Part shown: in pieces, positions 50,678-60,616 of the stretch
How positions within the stretch are numbered: position 1 is the stretch's first letter
Layout: every line of letters starts with the position of its first letter
DNA from: JABMNT01 sp048262255
GTDB taxonomy: Bacteria; Pseudomonadota; Alphaproteobacteria; Rhodospirillales; Casp-alpha2
Direction: 5' to 3'
Length of the DNA: 64,000 bases
Assembly: GCA_048262255.1 (NCBI GenBank)
Contig: JBLXFH010000002.1
Coordinates: 620,001 to 684,000 of the forward strand
The notes under the pieces: generated by a model
The model's database searches: none
Seen by the model: only the letters and a program-made list of their open reading frames with translations
Told to the model about the DNA's origin: nothing
Translations under genes and position numbers: made by a program

Positions 50678-51712
50678 TTACATGGACTGGTTATAAGGCA
50701 GATTGACTAACAAGTTCTGCGGTTTCAGGCGAACACGCTTGTTGGCAGTCATCGCGAGGCCGAGATAGACGGGTCTTCCCTGCGTGCCGGGCCGCATCAG
50801 GCTGGGGTCCTTGAATTCCAGCCGGAAAAGCGAGAGCAGGCGTTGCAGCCGGTCTTCAGAAACGTCCTGATTTTCGTAAAGATCATTTAGCAGAGCTGAC
50901 GATTCACTATCCAGTCCGGTATGCCATATCCATTTTTCATCGGTGATTTTCTGGACCGGCTGTATGGAAACCTCGGCTTCGGTGAAATGTTTAACCCAGG
51001 CTTCGAGGACCCGGCAAAAACTGTCCAGCCCCGGCCGCGAGAAGGAAATATCGAGAACCGTGTCGAACTTTTCATTACGCGGCCAATAGATTTCCGCCGT
51101 TTCCGCCAGCAGAACGTCCATTTCCACATCGCGTGGCTTGATTCCGCCTTCGTTCAGCAACTGGCCCATAGCGCCCAGCCCGCCGGTGGTGCCCAGCATT
51201 TCAACTGTGGCGCTATCTCCCAGTAGAATATTGCCTTCGTGGATGGTTGCTGTCTGCTCGCGAAACAGCACTTCCGCCGCCCGCGCCTGCAAGGGGTCGG
51301 CCGAGCCGTCCAGAATATGGCGTAAAATGGCTTGCGCCATCTGGTCAAGAAACAACGGTGGCAGGGTGACGGCTCCTGTCGAGAATATATCCAGATAACA
51401 GGATTCCAGCGTTCCCGCCTTGACCATGCGGTCGCGAAAATTCAACACGACCTGATAGTTTTCCTGGGCATCCGGGTCGGCCATGGCCTTGAGATCGGCA
51501 TCCGTCACCCCAAGGCGCGGGTTCTCCCACAGCTTCGCATAGAGCGCTCGCTCAGCGTCGCAGGATTCGTCAATGGGGGCGATTTCCGGGCGTTCCAGAT
51601 AGGCCCGCAGATAGTCATCGGTGACCCGCAGATGCCCGCGCTCATCCGTCTCAAGGCGCGCATAACCGCACGAGGGCCAGAGTTCCTGGGTTTGCGGAGA
51701 TAAAAGAACCAT
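50678..51712 (-). CDS. Conserved protein resembling DUF6352
   Basis: 344 residues, soluble, no signal peptide. The opening ELWPSCGYARLETDERGHLRVTDDYLRAYLERPE and FLDQMAQAILRHIL match a conserved unknown family I know as DUF6352. No catalytic motif is seen. It begins five bases after the DUF1244 stop on the same strand, so the two are surely co-transcribed. Function unknown. Confidence 0.8.
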   Translation of the reverse strand: MVLLSPQTQELWPSCGYARLETDERGHLRVTDDYLRAYLERPEIAPIDESCDAERALYAKLWENPRLGVTDADLKAMADPDAQENYQVVLNFRDRMVKAGTLESCYLDIFSTGAVTLPPLFLDQMAQAILRHILDGSADPLQARAAEVLFREQTATIHEGNILLGDSATVEMLGTTGGLGAMGQLLNEGGIKPRDVEMDVLLAETAEIYWPRNEKFDTVLDISFSRPGLDSFCRVLEAWVKHFTEAEVSIQPVQKITDEKWIWHTGLDSESSALLNDLYENQDVSEDRLQRLLSLFRLEFKDPSLMRPGTQGRPVYLGLAMTANKRVRLKPQNLLVNLPYNQSM

Positions 51713-51717
51713 GGGGT

Positions 51718-52035
51718 TCAGTTATGCCCGCTGATGTCGGCATGCAGGGGTTTTGTCTCCTCAAAAGCCTGTTTCTGGGCGTCCGATGCCGGAGCCTGAT
51801 GCTTCGATTTCCAATCCTCATAAGCCATGCCGTAAACCACTTCACGGGCTGCGTCGTAATCCATATCCATGCCTTTTTCGTTGGCTGCCGCCATATACCA
51901 TTTGGACAGGCAGTTGCGGCAAAAACCGGCCAAGTTCATCAGATCGATGTTCTGCACGTCCGTGCGCTTTTGCAGATGTTTGACCAACCCGCGAAAAGCG
52001 GCGGCTTCCAGTTCCATACGTGTCTGATCGTCCAT
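51718..52035 (-). CDS. DUF1244 family protein
   Basis: 105 residues. The family core is complete: FRGLVKHLQKRTDVQNIDLMN, then LAGFCRNCLSKWY with a CxxC-like Cys pair, and AREVVYGMAYEDWK. A small helical protein of unknown function, common in proteobacteria. The ATG at 52035 has GAGGA six bases upstream; an in-frame start at 52086 is less likely. First of the DUF1244-DUF6352 pair, downstream of purD by 78 bases. Confidence 0.93.
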   Translation of the reverse strand: MDDQTRMELEAAAFRGLVKHLQKRTDVQNIDLMNLAGFCRNCLSKWYMAAANEKGMDMDYDAAREVVYGMAYEDWKSKHQAPASDAQKQAFEETKPLHADISGHN

Positions 52036-52113
52036 GATATCCTCGCTGTTGTTATATGCTGGAATGAATATGGGGTTTCCGGGCAAAAAGAGAAAGGCCC
52101 GTCAACACCCCCA

Positions 52114-53388
52114 TTATTTTCGCCCGATGGCCCGCCAGCCGATGTCACTGCGGCAAAAGCCTTCCGGCCAGTCAATGGCCTCTATGGCTTTATAGGCTTT
52201 TTTCTGGGCCACTTCGATAGAACTGCCGGTTGCTGTCACGCCCAGCACCCGCCCGCCATTGGCCAGCAGGCGACCATCCTCTTGGCGGGTTCCGGCATGA
52301 AAGACCTGGACGCCAGCAATTTTTTCCGCCGCCTCAATACCCTTGATCTCGGTGCCCTTTTTATAGCTTCCCGGATACCCCTTCGCCGCCATGACCACGG
52401 TCAGGGCCGAGCTGCGGCTCCATTTGAGTTTGATTTTATCCAGCGTACCGTCGACCGCCGCCAGCAAGACTTCCAGCAGATCAGAATTCAGACGGCTCAT
52501 GATTGGCTGGCACTCCGGGTCACCGAAACGGCAGTTGTATTCTATCAGGCGCGGGCCTTTGTCGGTGATCATCAACCCGGCGAACAACACGCCCCTGTAG
52601 GGGTTGCCGTCAGCTGCCATGCCCTTGATGGTGGGCAGGATGATCTCGTCCATAATCCGCTTGCTCATGGCCGCGTCAATCACCGGGGCTGGCGTATAGG
52701 CACCCATGCCACCGGTATTGGGGCCTTCGTCACCGTCATAGACCGCCTTGTGGTCCTGCGCGGCAACCAGCGGCAGCGCATGTTCACCATCGACAATAGC
52801 GAAAAAACTCGCTTCCTCACCGGTCATGAACTCCTCGACAACCACTTCCGCCCCGGCGGCACCAAAGGCTTCCTCGACCATGATGTGATCAATGGCGGCA
52901 TAAGCCTCGTTTTCGTTGCGACACAGGATCACGCCTTTGCCAGCGGCAAGGCCATCAGCCTTGACAACGATGGGCGCGCCATGGGCCCGGATGTATTCTT
53001 TGGCCCCGTCTGGTTCATCAAAACGCGCATAATCAGCCGTCGGGATGTTGTGTTTGGCGCACAGGTCCTTCATCACACCTTTCGAACCCTCAATGGCCGC
53101 AGCAGCGGCGCTCGGGCCAAAGGCCTTGATGCCTTCCTCTTGCAGCCGATCCACCAGCCCGGCGACCAGCGGCGCTTCCGGGCCGACAACAACCAGCCCG
53201 ACCTTTTCTGCTTGCGCCAGGGCAACCAGTCCGGGCACGTCTTCCGCACTCACATCGAGACAGCGCGCCACATTGGCAATTCCCGCGTTGCCCGGTGCGC
53301 AGATCACTTCCGAACATTTGGGGGATTTGGCGATGGCCCAGCACAGCGCATGCTCCCTGCCGCCCGCTCCAACCACCAATACCTTCAT
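52114..53388 (-). CDS. purD: Phosphoribosylamine-glycine ligase
   Basis: 424 residues, ATP-grasp enzyme of purine synthesis joining glycine to phosphoribosylamine. MKVLVVGAGGREHALCWAI is the standard N-terminus, with PGNAGIA, GPEAPLVAGL, VVKADGLAAGKGV and GDEGPNTGGMGAY. The start at 53388 is chosen on this basis, with GGGAG upstream; the frame stays open to 53619 across the xseA start. Divergent from xseA over 72 bases. Confidence 0.97.
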   Translation of the reverse strand: MKVLVVGAGGREHALCWAIAKSPKCSEVICAPGNAGIANVARCLDVSAEDVPGLVALAQAEKVGLVVVGPEAPLVAGLVDRLQEEGIKAFGPSAAAAAIEGSKGVMKDLCAKHNIPTADYARFDEPDGAKEYIRAHGAPIVVKADGLAAGKGVILCRNENEAYAAIDHIMVEEAFGAAGAEVVVEEFMTGEEASFFAIVDGEHALPLVAAQDHKAVYDGDEGPNTGGMGAYTPAPVIDAAMSKRIMDEIILPTIKGMAADGNPYRGVLFAGLMITDKGPRLIEYNCRFGDPECQPIMSRLNSDLLEVLLAAVDGTLDKIKLKWSRSSALTVVMAAKGYPGSYKKGTEIKGIEAAEKIAGVQVFHAGTRQEDGRLLANGGRVLGVTATGSSIEVAQKKAYKAIEAIDWPEGFCRSDIGWRAIGRK

Positions 53389-53460
53389 TACCCACTCCCT
53401 CGTATTTCGACGATCGGCCCTTGAACTAAAGGCCCTTTCTGTTCCATACATAGTGCAATC

Positions 53461-54897
53461 ATGACCGATCATTCGTCCAGCGCAAATCCCCCGACAAACG
53501 CCCCTATTTTTTCCGTGGGCGAGATTTCCGGCGCTTTGAAGATGACCGTCGAGGAAACCTTCGGCCATGTTCGGGTCCGCGGCGAGATTTCCGGTTTCAA
53601 ACGCCCCGCCTCCGGTCATATGTACTTCACCCTAAAGGATGATCAGGCCGTGCTCAACGGGGTCTGCTGGAAAGGCTCGGCGGGACGCCTCGGCCTCGCC
53701 CCGGAAGACGGCATGGAAGTTATCGCCACAGGCCGCCTGACCACCTACGGGGCGCGCTCCAACTACCAGATGGTGGTCGAGAAAATGGAGTTGGCGGGTG
53801 AAGGGGCGTTGCTCAAACTGCTGGAAGACCGGCGCCGCAAACTGGCCGCCGAAGGCATTTTCGACGAATCCCAAAAGCGCCTGTTGCCGTTCCTGCCCGA
53901 TGTCATCGGTGTTGTCACCTCGCCGACCGGCGCGGTCATCCGCGATATCCTGCACCGCCTGGCCGACCGATTCCCTCGCCGGGTTTTGATCTGGCCGGTT
54001 CTGGTCCAGGGTGACAAGGCGGCCGATGACGTCTCTGCGGCTATTCGCGGCTTCAATGCGCTTGATCCAAATGGCCCCGTTCCCCGGCCAGACCTGCTGA
54101 TTGTGGCGCGCGGCGGCGGCAGTCTGGAGGATCTTTGGGCGTTTAATGAAGAATCGGTGGTACGTGCCGTCAGCGAAAGCACCATCCCCGTGATTTCCGC
54201 CGTCGGGCACGAAACCGACACCACCCTGATCGATTTCGCCGCCGACCGGCGCGCGCCAACACCCACGGCCGCCGCCGAAATGGCGGTTCCAGTGCGCGGC
54301 GAGCTGCTGGCCCAGGTCATGGATGACGGGGCGCGTATCGTCAATGCGGTCAACCGGCTCGTTCAGGACAACCGGAAAAGCCTCGAATCAACAGCCCGCG
54401 GCCTGCCCAATCTGGGCCAGTTGCTGGGCGACGCCAGCCAGCGCTTTGACGACTGGTCGGAGCGCTTCGAGAATTCCCTGAAAAGCGGCATGACGGAACG
54501 CCGCCGCGAATTTGACGGCCTGAGTCAGCGCCTGATCAAACCCGACAACCTTATAATACAAGCCCGCCAGCGCCTCGCCTCGGAAACCCGGGCGCTGAAA
54601 CAAACCGGCCCCGTCATCCTGCGCGAGCGCCAGTCCGATCTGGCCCGCCTGTCGCAACTGCTCGAAAGCTATTCCTACGAACGCGTGCTGGATCGCGGTT
54701 TTGCGCTGGTCACCGACACCGCCGATAAACCGGTGACCTCGGCAAAAGACCTTACGGTTGGTGATGCGGTGCAGGTCCGGCTCAAGGACGGTGCTGTCGG
54801 CATGGCCGTTACCGGCAAGGGCAAATCAAAAGCCGCGACAAAACCGAAAAAGCCGAAACCAGGCGCCCCCGATGACCGGCAGGGCTCTTTACTATGA
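53461..54897 (+). CDS. xseA: Exodeoxyribonuclease VII large subunit
   Basis: 478 residues: an N-terminal OB-fold (VRVRGEISGFKRPASGHMYFTLKD) and the catalytic core VVTSPTGAVIRDIL, ARGGGSLEDLWAFN, SAVGHETDTTLIDFAADRRAPTPTAAAE, then a long helical region. It degrades single-stranded DNA with the XseB subunit, whose gene is not beside it. Its stop overlaps the next gene by four bases. Confidence 0.97.
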   Translation: MTDHSSSANPPTNAPIFSVGEISGALKMTVEETFGHVRVRGEISGFKRPASGHMYFTLKDDQAVLNGVCWKGSAGRLGLAPEDGMEVIATGRLTTYGARSNYQMVVEKMELAGEGALLKLLEDRRRKLAAEGIFDESQKRLLPFLPDVIGVVTSPTGAVIRDILHRLADRFPRRVLIWPVLVQGDKAADDVSAAIRGFNALDPNGPVPRPDLLIVARGGGSLEDLWAFNEESVVRAVSESTIPVISAVGHETDTTLIDFAADRRAPTPTAAAEMAVPVRGELLAQVMDDGARIVNAVNRLVQDNRKSLESTARGLPNLGQLLGDASQRFDDWSERFENSLKSGMTERRREFDGLSQRLIKPDNLIIQARQRLASETRALKQTGPVILRERQSDLARLSQLLESYSYERVLDRGFALVTDTADKPVTSAKDLTVGDAVQVRLKDGAVGMAVTGKGKSKAATKPKKPKPGAPDDRQGSLL

Positions 54898-55736
54898 TGC
54901 GTTCACCACTCGCCCCGTTGTTTCTGCTTGTTCTCTGCCTGATCGCAGGCCCCTCCACCGCCGATGCCCCCGTCACCCTTGAGGGCACGCTGATGCCGGG
55001 CGGGCTGGTCACCGGCAAGGCGGCTCCCGGCAGCAAAATCACGCTCGACGGTGCACCGGTGCGGGTCGGCCCGGATGGCACCTTTCTGCTGGGTTTTGGA
55101 CGCGACGCCAAACTCAACCAAAAGCTCGATATCTCAGCACCGGACGGTTTCACCTACACCGAAGACCTCAAACTCGCCAAACGCGATTACAAGATCACCC
55201 GCATCGACGGCCTGCCGGGGCGCAAAGTAACGCCACGCCCGGAAGACACCAAACGCATTCAGGCCGACAACGCAGGCATTGGTCGGGTCCGCAAGCTGGA
55301 CAGCGATACACAGGGTTTCCTCACAGGCTTTCAGTGGCCGACGACAGGCCGTATTTCCGGCGTCTTCGGCTCACAGCGCGTGCTCAACGGCAAACCGCGC
55401 AGCCCGCATAATGGCGTCGATATCGCAGCCCCTGAAGGTGCGCCCGTTTTGGCCACCGCCGCTGGTACCGTGGCGCTGGTCCATCAGGATATGTTTTATT
55501 CCGGCAAAACCGTGATGATCGACCACGGCCACGGCCTGTCATCGGTCTATATCCACATGAGCCAGATTGCCGTTAAAGAAGGCCAGCACGTCGAAAAAGG
55601 TGAACAGATTGGCGCCGTCGGCATGACCGGCCGCGCCACCGGCCCGCACCTGCACTGGGGCATCAGCCTGTTCCGAACGCACCTCGACCCGATGCTGATT
55701 GTGGCTGGGAAGACGGATGTGACGGTGGCAGAATAG
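54894..55736 (+). CDS. M23 (LytM) family metallopeptidase
   Basis: 280 residues with a signal peptide (APLFLLVLCLIAGPSTADA), a beta-rich N-terminal domain and a C-terminal LytM domain. The zinc site is complete: HNGVDIAAPEG, IHMSQI and GPHLHWGISLF. It probably hydrolyses peptidoglycan peptide bonds in the periplasm. Translationally coupled to xseA through ATGA (54894-54897), a pairing seen in other alphaproteobacteria. Confidence 0.93.
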   Translation: MMRSPLAPLFLLVLCLIAGPSTADAPVTLEGTLMPGGLVTGKAAPGSKITLDGAPVRVGPDGTFLLGFGRDAKLNQKLDISAPDGFTYTEDLKLAKRDYKITRIDGLPGRKVTPRPEDTKRIQADNAGIGRVRKLDSDTQGFLTGFQWPTTGRISGVFGSQRVLNGKPRSPHNGVDIAAPEGAPVLATAAGTVALVHQDMFYSGKTVMIDHGHGLSSVYIHMSQIAVKEGQHVEKGEQIGAVGMTGRATGPHLHWGISLFRTHLDPMLIVAGKTDVTVAE

Positions 55737-55842
55737 AAACTTCTCTATTCATTGCCTCCCATTCACATACAACTAATTTGACCTCGAATCTAATTCGTTT
55801 AACCTGTTGGTTGTCCATTTTCTAGAAAAAGGCCGGTTTCAA

Positions 55843-56715
55843 ATGAACGAAATTTACAGTGATTTGTTTGAGGCTTCATGGCAGCAAATTTCGAATTTTG
55901 CACCGCGGATTCTTGCTGCTCTTATTGCCCTTATTATTTTTATTTTCATTGGCCGTCTGCTTGGAAATAGCCTGGTCCGGATTCTTGAACATGGCAACCT
56001 TACGCGCACCCACAAATATTTCTTTAAAAACCTGACAATCTGGTTTTTTGTCCTGCTCGGCCTTGTTATAGGCTTGAATATTCTGGGGCTGGAAACAGCC
56101 CTTGCTGGATTTCTGGCTGGCAGCGGTGTTGCCGCAGTCATACTTGGTTTTGCTTTTCGGGAAATCGGAGAAAACCTTCTATCGGGTTTGTTTCTGGCCA
56201 TCAGCCGCCCCTTCAATATTGGTGATTTTATTTTATCAGAAAGTTTTGAAGGCGAAATCCGGGAAATCGAGCTTCGCTATACACATATTCGAACCGCTGA
56301 TGGCCGCGACATATACATTCCAAATGCACAGATGTTCAACAAGCCGCTGACCAATTATACTCAAGATGGGCTTCGCCGCCCCTCATTCAAGGTTGGCATT
56401 GATTACGCGGACGATCACGAAAAGGCTTGTGAACTGCTTCTTCAAGCAATCCGCAGCATACCGGAGGTATTGACCGAACCCGGCCCGGCGGTAACCGTTT
56501 CAGAACTCGCTCCTCAGTACGTTGAACTGGATGCCAGTTTCTGGATCAATACCTTCCAGATTGGCGACGAACACACAGCCACATCACGTATTATTCAAGA
56601 AGAAAAGTTAAGACGCATCAAATCTGAAATTCTGGGTGCTTCGCGACGGGTACTGATGGACAACGGGTTCACCGTTGGTGCGAATGTCTCAACAAACATC
56701 ACACTGACGAAATAG
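55843..56715 (+). CDS. MscS-type mechanosensitive channel
   Basis: 290 residues. Three membrane segments (about 18-38, 62-82, 90-115), the last being the glycine/alanine-rich pore helix (LAGSGVAAVILGFAFREIGENLLSG), then the beta domain (RPFNIGDFILSESFEGEIREIELRYTHIRTADGRDIYIPNAQ). A small-conductance channel that relieves osmotic pressure. The ATG at 55843 has AAGG about 11 bases upstream. A TTGACC at 55778-55783 could be its -35 box. Single gene. Confidence 0.93.
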   Translation: MNEIYSDLFEASWQQISNFAPRILAALIALIIFIFIGRLLGNSLVRILEHGNLTRTHKYFFKNLTIWFFVLLGLVIGLNILGLETALAGFLAGSGVAAVILGFAFREIGENLLSGLFLAISRPFNIGDFILSESFEGEIREIELRYTHIRTADGRDIYIPNAQMFNKPLTNYTQDGLRRPSFKVGIDYADDHEKACELLLQAIRSIPEVLTEPGPAVTVSELAPQYVELDASFWINTFQIGDEHTATSRIIQEEKLRRIKSEILGASRRVLMDNGFTVGANVSTNITLTK

Positions 56716-56735
56716 CCTAGTTACGCGCAGCCCTC

Positions 56736-57632
56736 TCAATCCGGCCAGCGGTTGTGGACCCAGAGCCATTGTTCCGGGTGGGCGCGGACCCAGTTTTCCA
56801 TGCGGGCGTTGACCTGAGCCATGAGGGCGGCAACATCGTGTTTTTTATCGCCGGTTTTTTCGATGATGAGCGGTTCTTCAATGATCACTTTGAAGGTCGC
56901 GCCCTTGAGCCGGACCACACGGGCCGGGACAACCGGGCAGTCGTAGCGGAGCGCCAGTTCAGCCAGCGCCGGGGCGGTCATGGCGTCGCGCCCGAAAAAC
57001 GGCACGGCAATGCCATCGTTCATTTTCTGGTCGACAAGAATACCCAGTGTTTTGCCTTCCTTCATGGCCCGGAACAGGATGCGTGCGCCGCGAATGCCCT
57101 TCGGCGCAATGGAGGCCTCGGGCAGGCCGCTGCGACGGCGGAACAGCCAGTCGACCATAGGGTTGTTGGCGGCCCGGTAGACCAGAACCGCGCTTAAGCC
57201 CCGCTGCCCGGCCGAAAGCGGTAATACCTCCCAGTTGGCGAAATGACCGGAAAAGATGATGCAGGGGCCGCCCTGATCCCGCAGGCGCTCGTAAATCTCG
57301 CCGCCCTCGACCACAACCGGGCCGTTAGGGTCTGTGGTATCGAAGGCTGGGACATGCGGATATTCGCCGGCTGTGCGCCCCAGATTGTCCCACATGCCGG
57401 TGACAATCTGCTGAATTTCAGCTTCCGGCTTTTCCGGAAAGGCGCGGCGGAGGTTGGTAAAGGCGCGCCGGGTAACCGAGAGCCTCGGGCCAATCTGCCG
57501 CCCGATGGCGCCACCAATGGCCGAGGCCATTCTCAGCGGCATGAGGCGGAAAACCCCGTAAATGAAGCCGACGGCCACCGCCTGCAGGGGGTAGGTCACA
57601 TAGGCTTTGACGGTTTTTGGATGGATCGGCAT
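56736..57632 (-). CDS. lpxL: Lipid A biosynthesis lauroyl-type acyltransferase
   Basis: 298 residues. The late acyltransferase motif is SGHFANWE (His-X4-Glu) near residue 128, and VDQKMNDGIAVPFFGRDAMT is the second conserved block. One membrane segment lies near the N-terminus. It adds a secondary acyl chain to Kdo-lipid A or its precursor at the inner membrane; LpxL versus LpxM cannot be told. Start overlaps the lpxK stop (TGATG). Last gene of the cluster. Confidence 0.92.
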   Translation of the reverse strand: MPIHPKTVKAYVTYPLQAVAVGFIYGVFRLMPLRMASAIGGAIGRQIGPRLSVTRRAFTNLRRAFPEKPEAEIQQIVTGMWDNLGRTAGEYPHVPAFDTTDPNGPVVVEGGEIYERLRDQGGPCIIFSGHFANWEVLPLSAGQRGLSAVLVYRAANNPMVDWLFRRRSGLPEASIAPKGIRGARILFRAMKEGKTLGILVDQKMNDGIAVPFFGRDAMTAPALAELALRYDCPVVPARVVRLKGATFKVIIEEPLIIEKTGDKKHDVAALMAQVNARMENWVRAHPEQWLWVHNRWPD

Positions 57633-58624
57633 CAGCTCGTTAAACGAATAAACGGCGCAAGCAAGGCATCAATTTCGGCCTCATCCGCCCATTGAAGGGA
57701 AACCGGCAGCACCTCGATTTTGCTCCGCCAGCTGGTATCGAGGCGAACATAATCTTTTTCCGTGGTCAGCAACAAGGCCTGATCGGCCTCGGCGGCTTTT
57801 ACCAGTGCCGCCAGTTCGCCATCGCTAAAGGCATGGTGGTCGGGAAAGGCCATTGTGGAGCGGAGGTCGATCATGAGCCCCCGAAGCGTATCGAAAAACT
57901 TCTCCGGCTGGCCAATCCCGGCGAAGGCATGCACAGGGCGGTTTGCCAAATCCAGTGCAGACCGATCAGCGATAAGGGTCGCCCGTAAAATCGGAATATG
58001 GGATGCGATCTGATGAACCTGAGTGGCGATGCCCGCCTGATCTTCCCCCATGAGGACGACGACGTTTGTTTTTTCAAGAGCGCTCGTAAGGCTTTCACGT
58101 AACGGCCCGGCAGGCATCAAGCGACCATTTCCCAGTCCGTAGCGGCCGTCGATGACTAGAACCGAAAGGTCTTTCTGCAGAGACGGGTTTTGCAGTCCAT
58201 CATCCATGACAATGGCCCGACCACCCGCATCAATAATCGCCTTTGCGCCGAAACGCCGGTCTTTTGAAACCCATGTGGGGGCGACCTCGGACAATAAGAG
58301 TGGTTCATCACCCACTTTTGCGGAGCAATCTGCCGACGGATCAACCCGATGCGGGCCGGTTTCGGAACCGCCATACCCCCGGCTCAGATAATGGAAATCC
58401 ATACCGGCGCTCCTCAGCCTGCGGCCCAGTTCAAGCGCAACCGGGGTTTTCCCCGCGCCCCCGGCAACCACATTGCCGACGCATAAAACCGGAACAGCGG
58501 TTTTCAAAGGAGATGTCATGGATTGGCGCATTTTCCCGGCATAACCATACAGGCAACTGAGCGGGCTCAGGAGACGGGCTGCCAGCCCGCCCCGACCCCG
58601 CTGCCAGAAATCAGGCGCGTTCAC
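57632..58624 (-). CDS. lpxK: Tetraacyldisaccharide 4'-kinase
   Basis: 330 residues. The P-loop is GNVVAGGAGKTP, and YLSRGYGG, GDEPLLLSEVAPTWVSKDR and MDDGLQNPSL are typical LpxK blocks. It phosphorylates the 4' position of the lipid A precursor at the inner membrane. The start is a GTG giving the expected APDFWQR opening, and it overlaps the end of waaA by 14 bases. Confidence 0.95.
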   Translation of the reverse strand: MNAPDFWQRGRGGLAARLLSPLSCLYGYAGKMRQSMTSPLKTAVPVLCVGNVVAGGAGKTPVALELGRRLRSAGMDFHYLSRGYGGSETGPHRVDPSADCSAKVGDEPLLLSEVAPTWVSKDRRFGAKAIIDAGGRAIVMDDGLQNPSLQKDLSVLVIDGRYGLGNGRLMPAGPLRESLTSALEKTNVVVLMGEDQAGIATQVHQIASHIPILRATLIADRSALDLANRPVHAFAGIGQPEKFFDTLRGLMIDLRSTMAFPDHHAFSDGELAALVKAAEADQALLLTTEKDYVRLDTSWRSKIEVLPVSLQWADEAEIDALLAPFIRLTS

Positions 58625-59906
58625 CGGACGCCTCGTTTTTTATCAGGTCTTTCAGAAACGGCTCCAGTTCCCGGCAGACGGCATCCAGCACCCCGGATTT
58701 TTCCAGCACAAAGGCTTTGGCCATCGCCGCCATTTTCTGGGCTTTTTCAGGGTTTTTAAGAAAACCGCCAAGCGCATCGCTCAAAGCGTCGCCGTTAGCC
58801 ACTTCACATGCGGCACCGCAGTTGCCCATAGACTCGATAATTTCCTGAAAATTCCACATATGAGGTCCGTGCAACAGGGTGCAGCCCAGATTGGCCGCTT
58901 CCAGCGGGTTCTGACCGCCCCTATTAACCAAAGATTTGCCCATGAAAACCAGATCACACAGGCGGAAAAACAGGCCCATCTCGCCCATGGTATCGGCCAG
59001 ATAAATCTGGGTATCCGGCGTAATCGGCTCATGGCGGCTGCGTTGCGCGACCTGCGCACCCAGGCTCCGCAGACGGTTGGCGATTTCCGTTGCACGATCC
59101 GGGTGGCGCGGCGCGATGAGGGTCAATAAATTGGGGAATTCTGTCTGCAGTTTACCGTGTACCGCCCATAAAATTTCTTCTTCACCGGGATGCGTACTGG
59201 CGGCGAACCAGCGCGGGCGACTCGCCAAAGCACCCGACAGATTGTTCAATTCCTCTTCATTCACAGGCAGCGGCTCGACGGAAAATTTCAGATTGCCGAC
59301 GGTTCGCGCGGCTGGTGCGCCCAACTCGATCAACCGGTCCACATCGGTTTGCGTCTGGCCCAGACAGAGGGTGACGCCCGCCAGAAGTTCGCGGATCAGG
59401 CCCGGATAACGCCGCCAGCCGGAAAAGGATTTCGGTGAAATGCGGCCATTGATCAGAATAAGCGGAATGCTCCGCCGGGCCGGTTCGGTGATCAGGTTTG
59501 GCCAAAACTCGGATTCCGACCAGAGCACCAGATCGGGCCGCCAGTGATCGAAAAAGCGCCGCACGTAAAATTGCCGGTCAACCGGAACGTACTGATGAAT
59601 GACCCCTTCGGGCAGGCGTTCGGCCATCAGCGCCGCCGAGGTTACGGTTCCGGTTGTCAGCAAACACGTCACCCCGGGATAATCCCGCCGGAGGCGTTTG
59701 ATGAGCGCCAGCAGCGACAGGGATTCACCCACGCTGGCCGCATGCAGCCAGACCAGGGGTCCTTCGGGCCGGGGTAATCCGGCAATGCCCTGGCGCTCGG
59801 AAAACCGTACCGGGTCTTCCTTGCCGCGGGCCCGCCGTCGCGCCAGATAAAGCGCAATCAACGGGGCACCAAGCACGCCAAAACCACGATAAAGCGACAA
59901 AATCAT
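58611..59906 (-). CDS. waaA: Kdo transferase
   Basis: 431 residues, membrane-anchored GT-B glycosyltransferase (GT30). The catalytic Glu is in HAASVGESLS; PVDRQFYVRRFFDHWRPDLVLWSESEFWPN and GGQNPLEAANLG are family blocks. It transfers Kdo residues from CMP-Kdo to lipid IVA; whether it adds one or more cannot be read. Starts within the DUF374 gene end (ATGA). Confidence 0.95.
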   Translation of the reverse strand: MILSLYRGFGVLGAPLIALYLARRRARGKEDPVRFSERQGIAGLPRPEGPLVWLHAASVGESLSLLALIKRLRRDYPGVTCLLTTGTVTSAALMAERLPEGVIHQYVPVDRQFYVRRFFDHWRPDLVLWSESEFWPNLITEPARRSIPLILINGRISPKSFSGWRRYPGLIRELLAGVTLCLGQTQTDVDRLIELGAPAARTVGNLKFSVEPLPVNEEELNNLSGALASRPRWFAASTHPGEEEILWAVHGKLQTEFPNLLTLIAPRHPDRATEIANRLRSLGAQVAQRSRHEPITPDTQIYLADTMGEMGLFFRLCDLVFMGKSLVNRGGQNPLEAANLGCTLLHGPHMWNFQEIIESMGNCGAACEVANGDALSDALGGFLKNPEKAQKMAAMAKAFVLEKSGVLDAVCRELEPFLKDLIKNEASGERA

Positions 59907-60616
59907 GTGCCGCCCTCCGTCAGTCCCGCAGGCTCAACGGGGGTGCGCCCGACACGCATATCGGCTTCACGGGTCACGGCATTGAGCGCCGCCTCAACCT
60001 GCAGACGGGCCTGTTCCTGTACATCCTCATCTATGTCGCGCGCCACTTCGATGGGCTCACCCCAAACATAGACGCCACGGCTGAACGGCCAGGCGACCAG
60101 AAACCGGTCCCAACTGCGCAAGTTTCGACCTCGCGCGGAGGAATAGGCCACGGGAATGATCGGCACCCCGGACAATCGGGCCAGACTGACAATACCGGCG
60201 CTGGCCCGCATGCGGGGGCCGCGCGGGCCGTCTGGCGTCAGTCCCACATAAATGCCCGACGCCAACAGTTTGACCATGGCCCGCAAGGCTTTGGCTCCGC
60301 CTTTCGACGATGAACCGGTGACCGTATCCACGCCGAAGGATTTGACCGTATGGGCAATGAACTGACCGTCGCGGTGTTCGGAAACCATCATATGGATGGG
60401 CCTTTTTAAATCCCAACAATAGGGCATCATCATCAGGCGGCCATGCCAGAAGCAGAGAATAAAAGGTTTGTCCGACTTCCAGAAGGTTTCCGCGACATCT
60501 GCCCCAAAGGTCTGCCAGCGGCCACTCGCATAAACAAACCGGATATAGACGGAACCCATCCGGAACAAGGCCTGACGGACCAGCCCGGATTTGAGGATGC
60601 GCTTGAGAGTACTCAC
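59903..60616 (-). CDS. DUF374 lysophospholipid acyltransferase-like protein
   Basis: 237 residues. ILCFWHGRLMMMPY, SEHRDGQFIAHTVKSFG and GLTPDGPRGPR are the DUF374 signature blocks, with HRDGQ in place of the acyltransferase HX4D. Linked with lipid A genes across alphaproteobacteria; the acyl acceptor is not known. GTG start overlapping the msbA stop by four bases. Confidence 0.9.
   Translation of the reverse strand: MSTLKRILKSGLVRQALFRMGSVYIRFVYASGRWQTFGADVAETFWKSDKPFILCFWHGRLMMMPYCWDLKRPIHMMVSEHRDGQFIAHTVKSFGVDTVTGSSSKGGAKALRAMVKLLASGIYVGLTPDGPRGPRMRASAGIVSLARLSGVPIIPVAYSSARGRNLRSWDRFLVAWPFSRGVYVWGEPIEVARDIDEDVQEQARLQVEAALNAVTREADMRVGRTPVEPAGLTEGGT

Noticed and set aside
51724..53424. Very long open frame (566 codons) on the plus strand
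   Set aside because: It is antisense to purD and DUF1244, has no family features, and the minus-strand genes are unmistakable.
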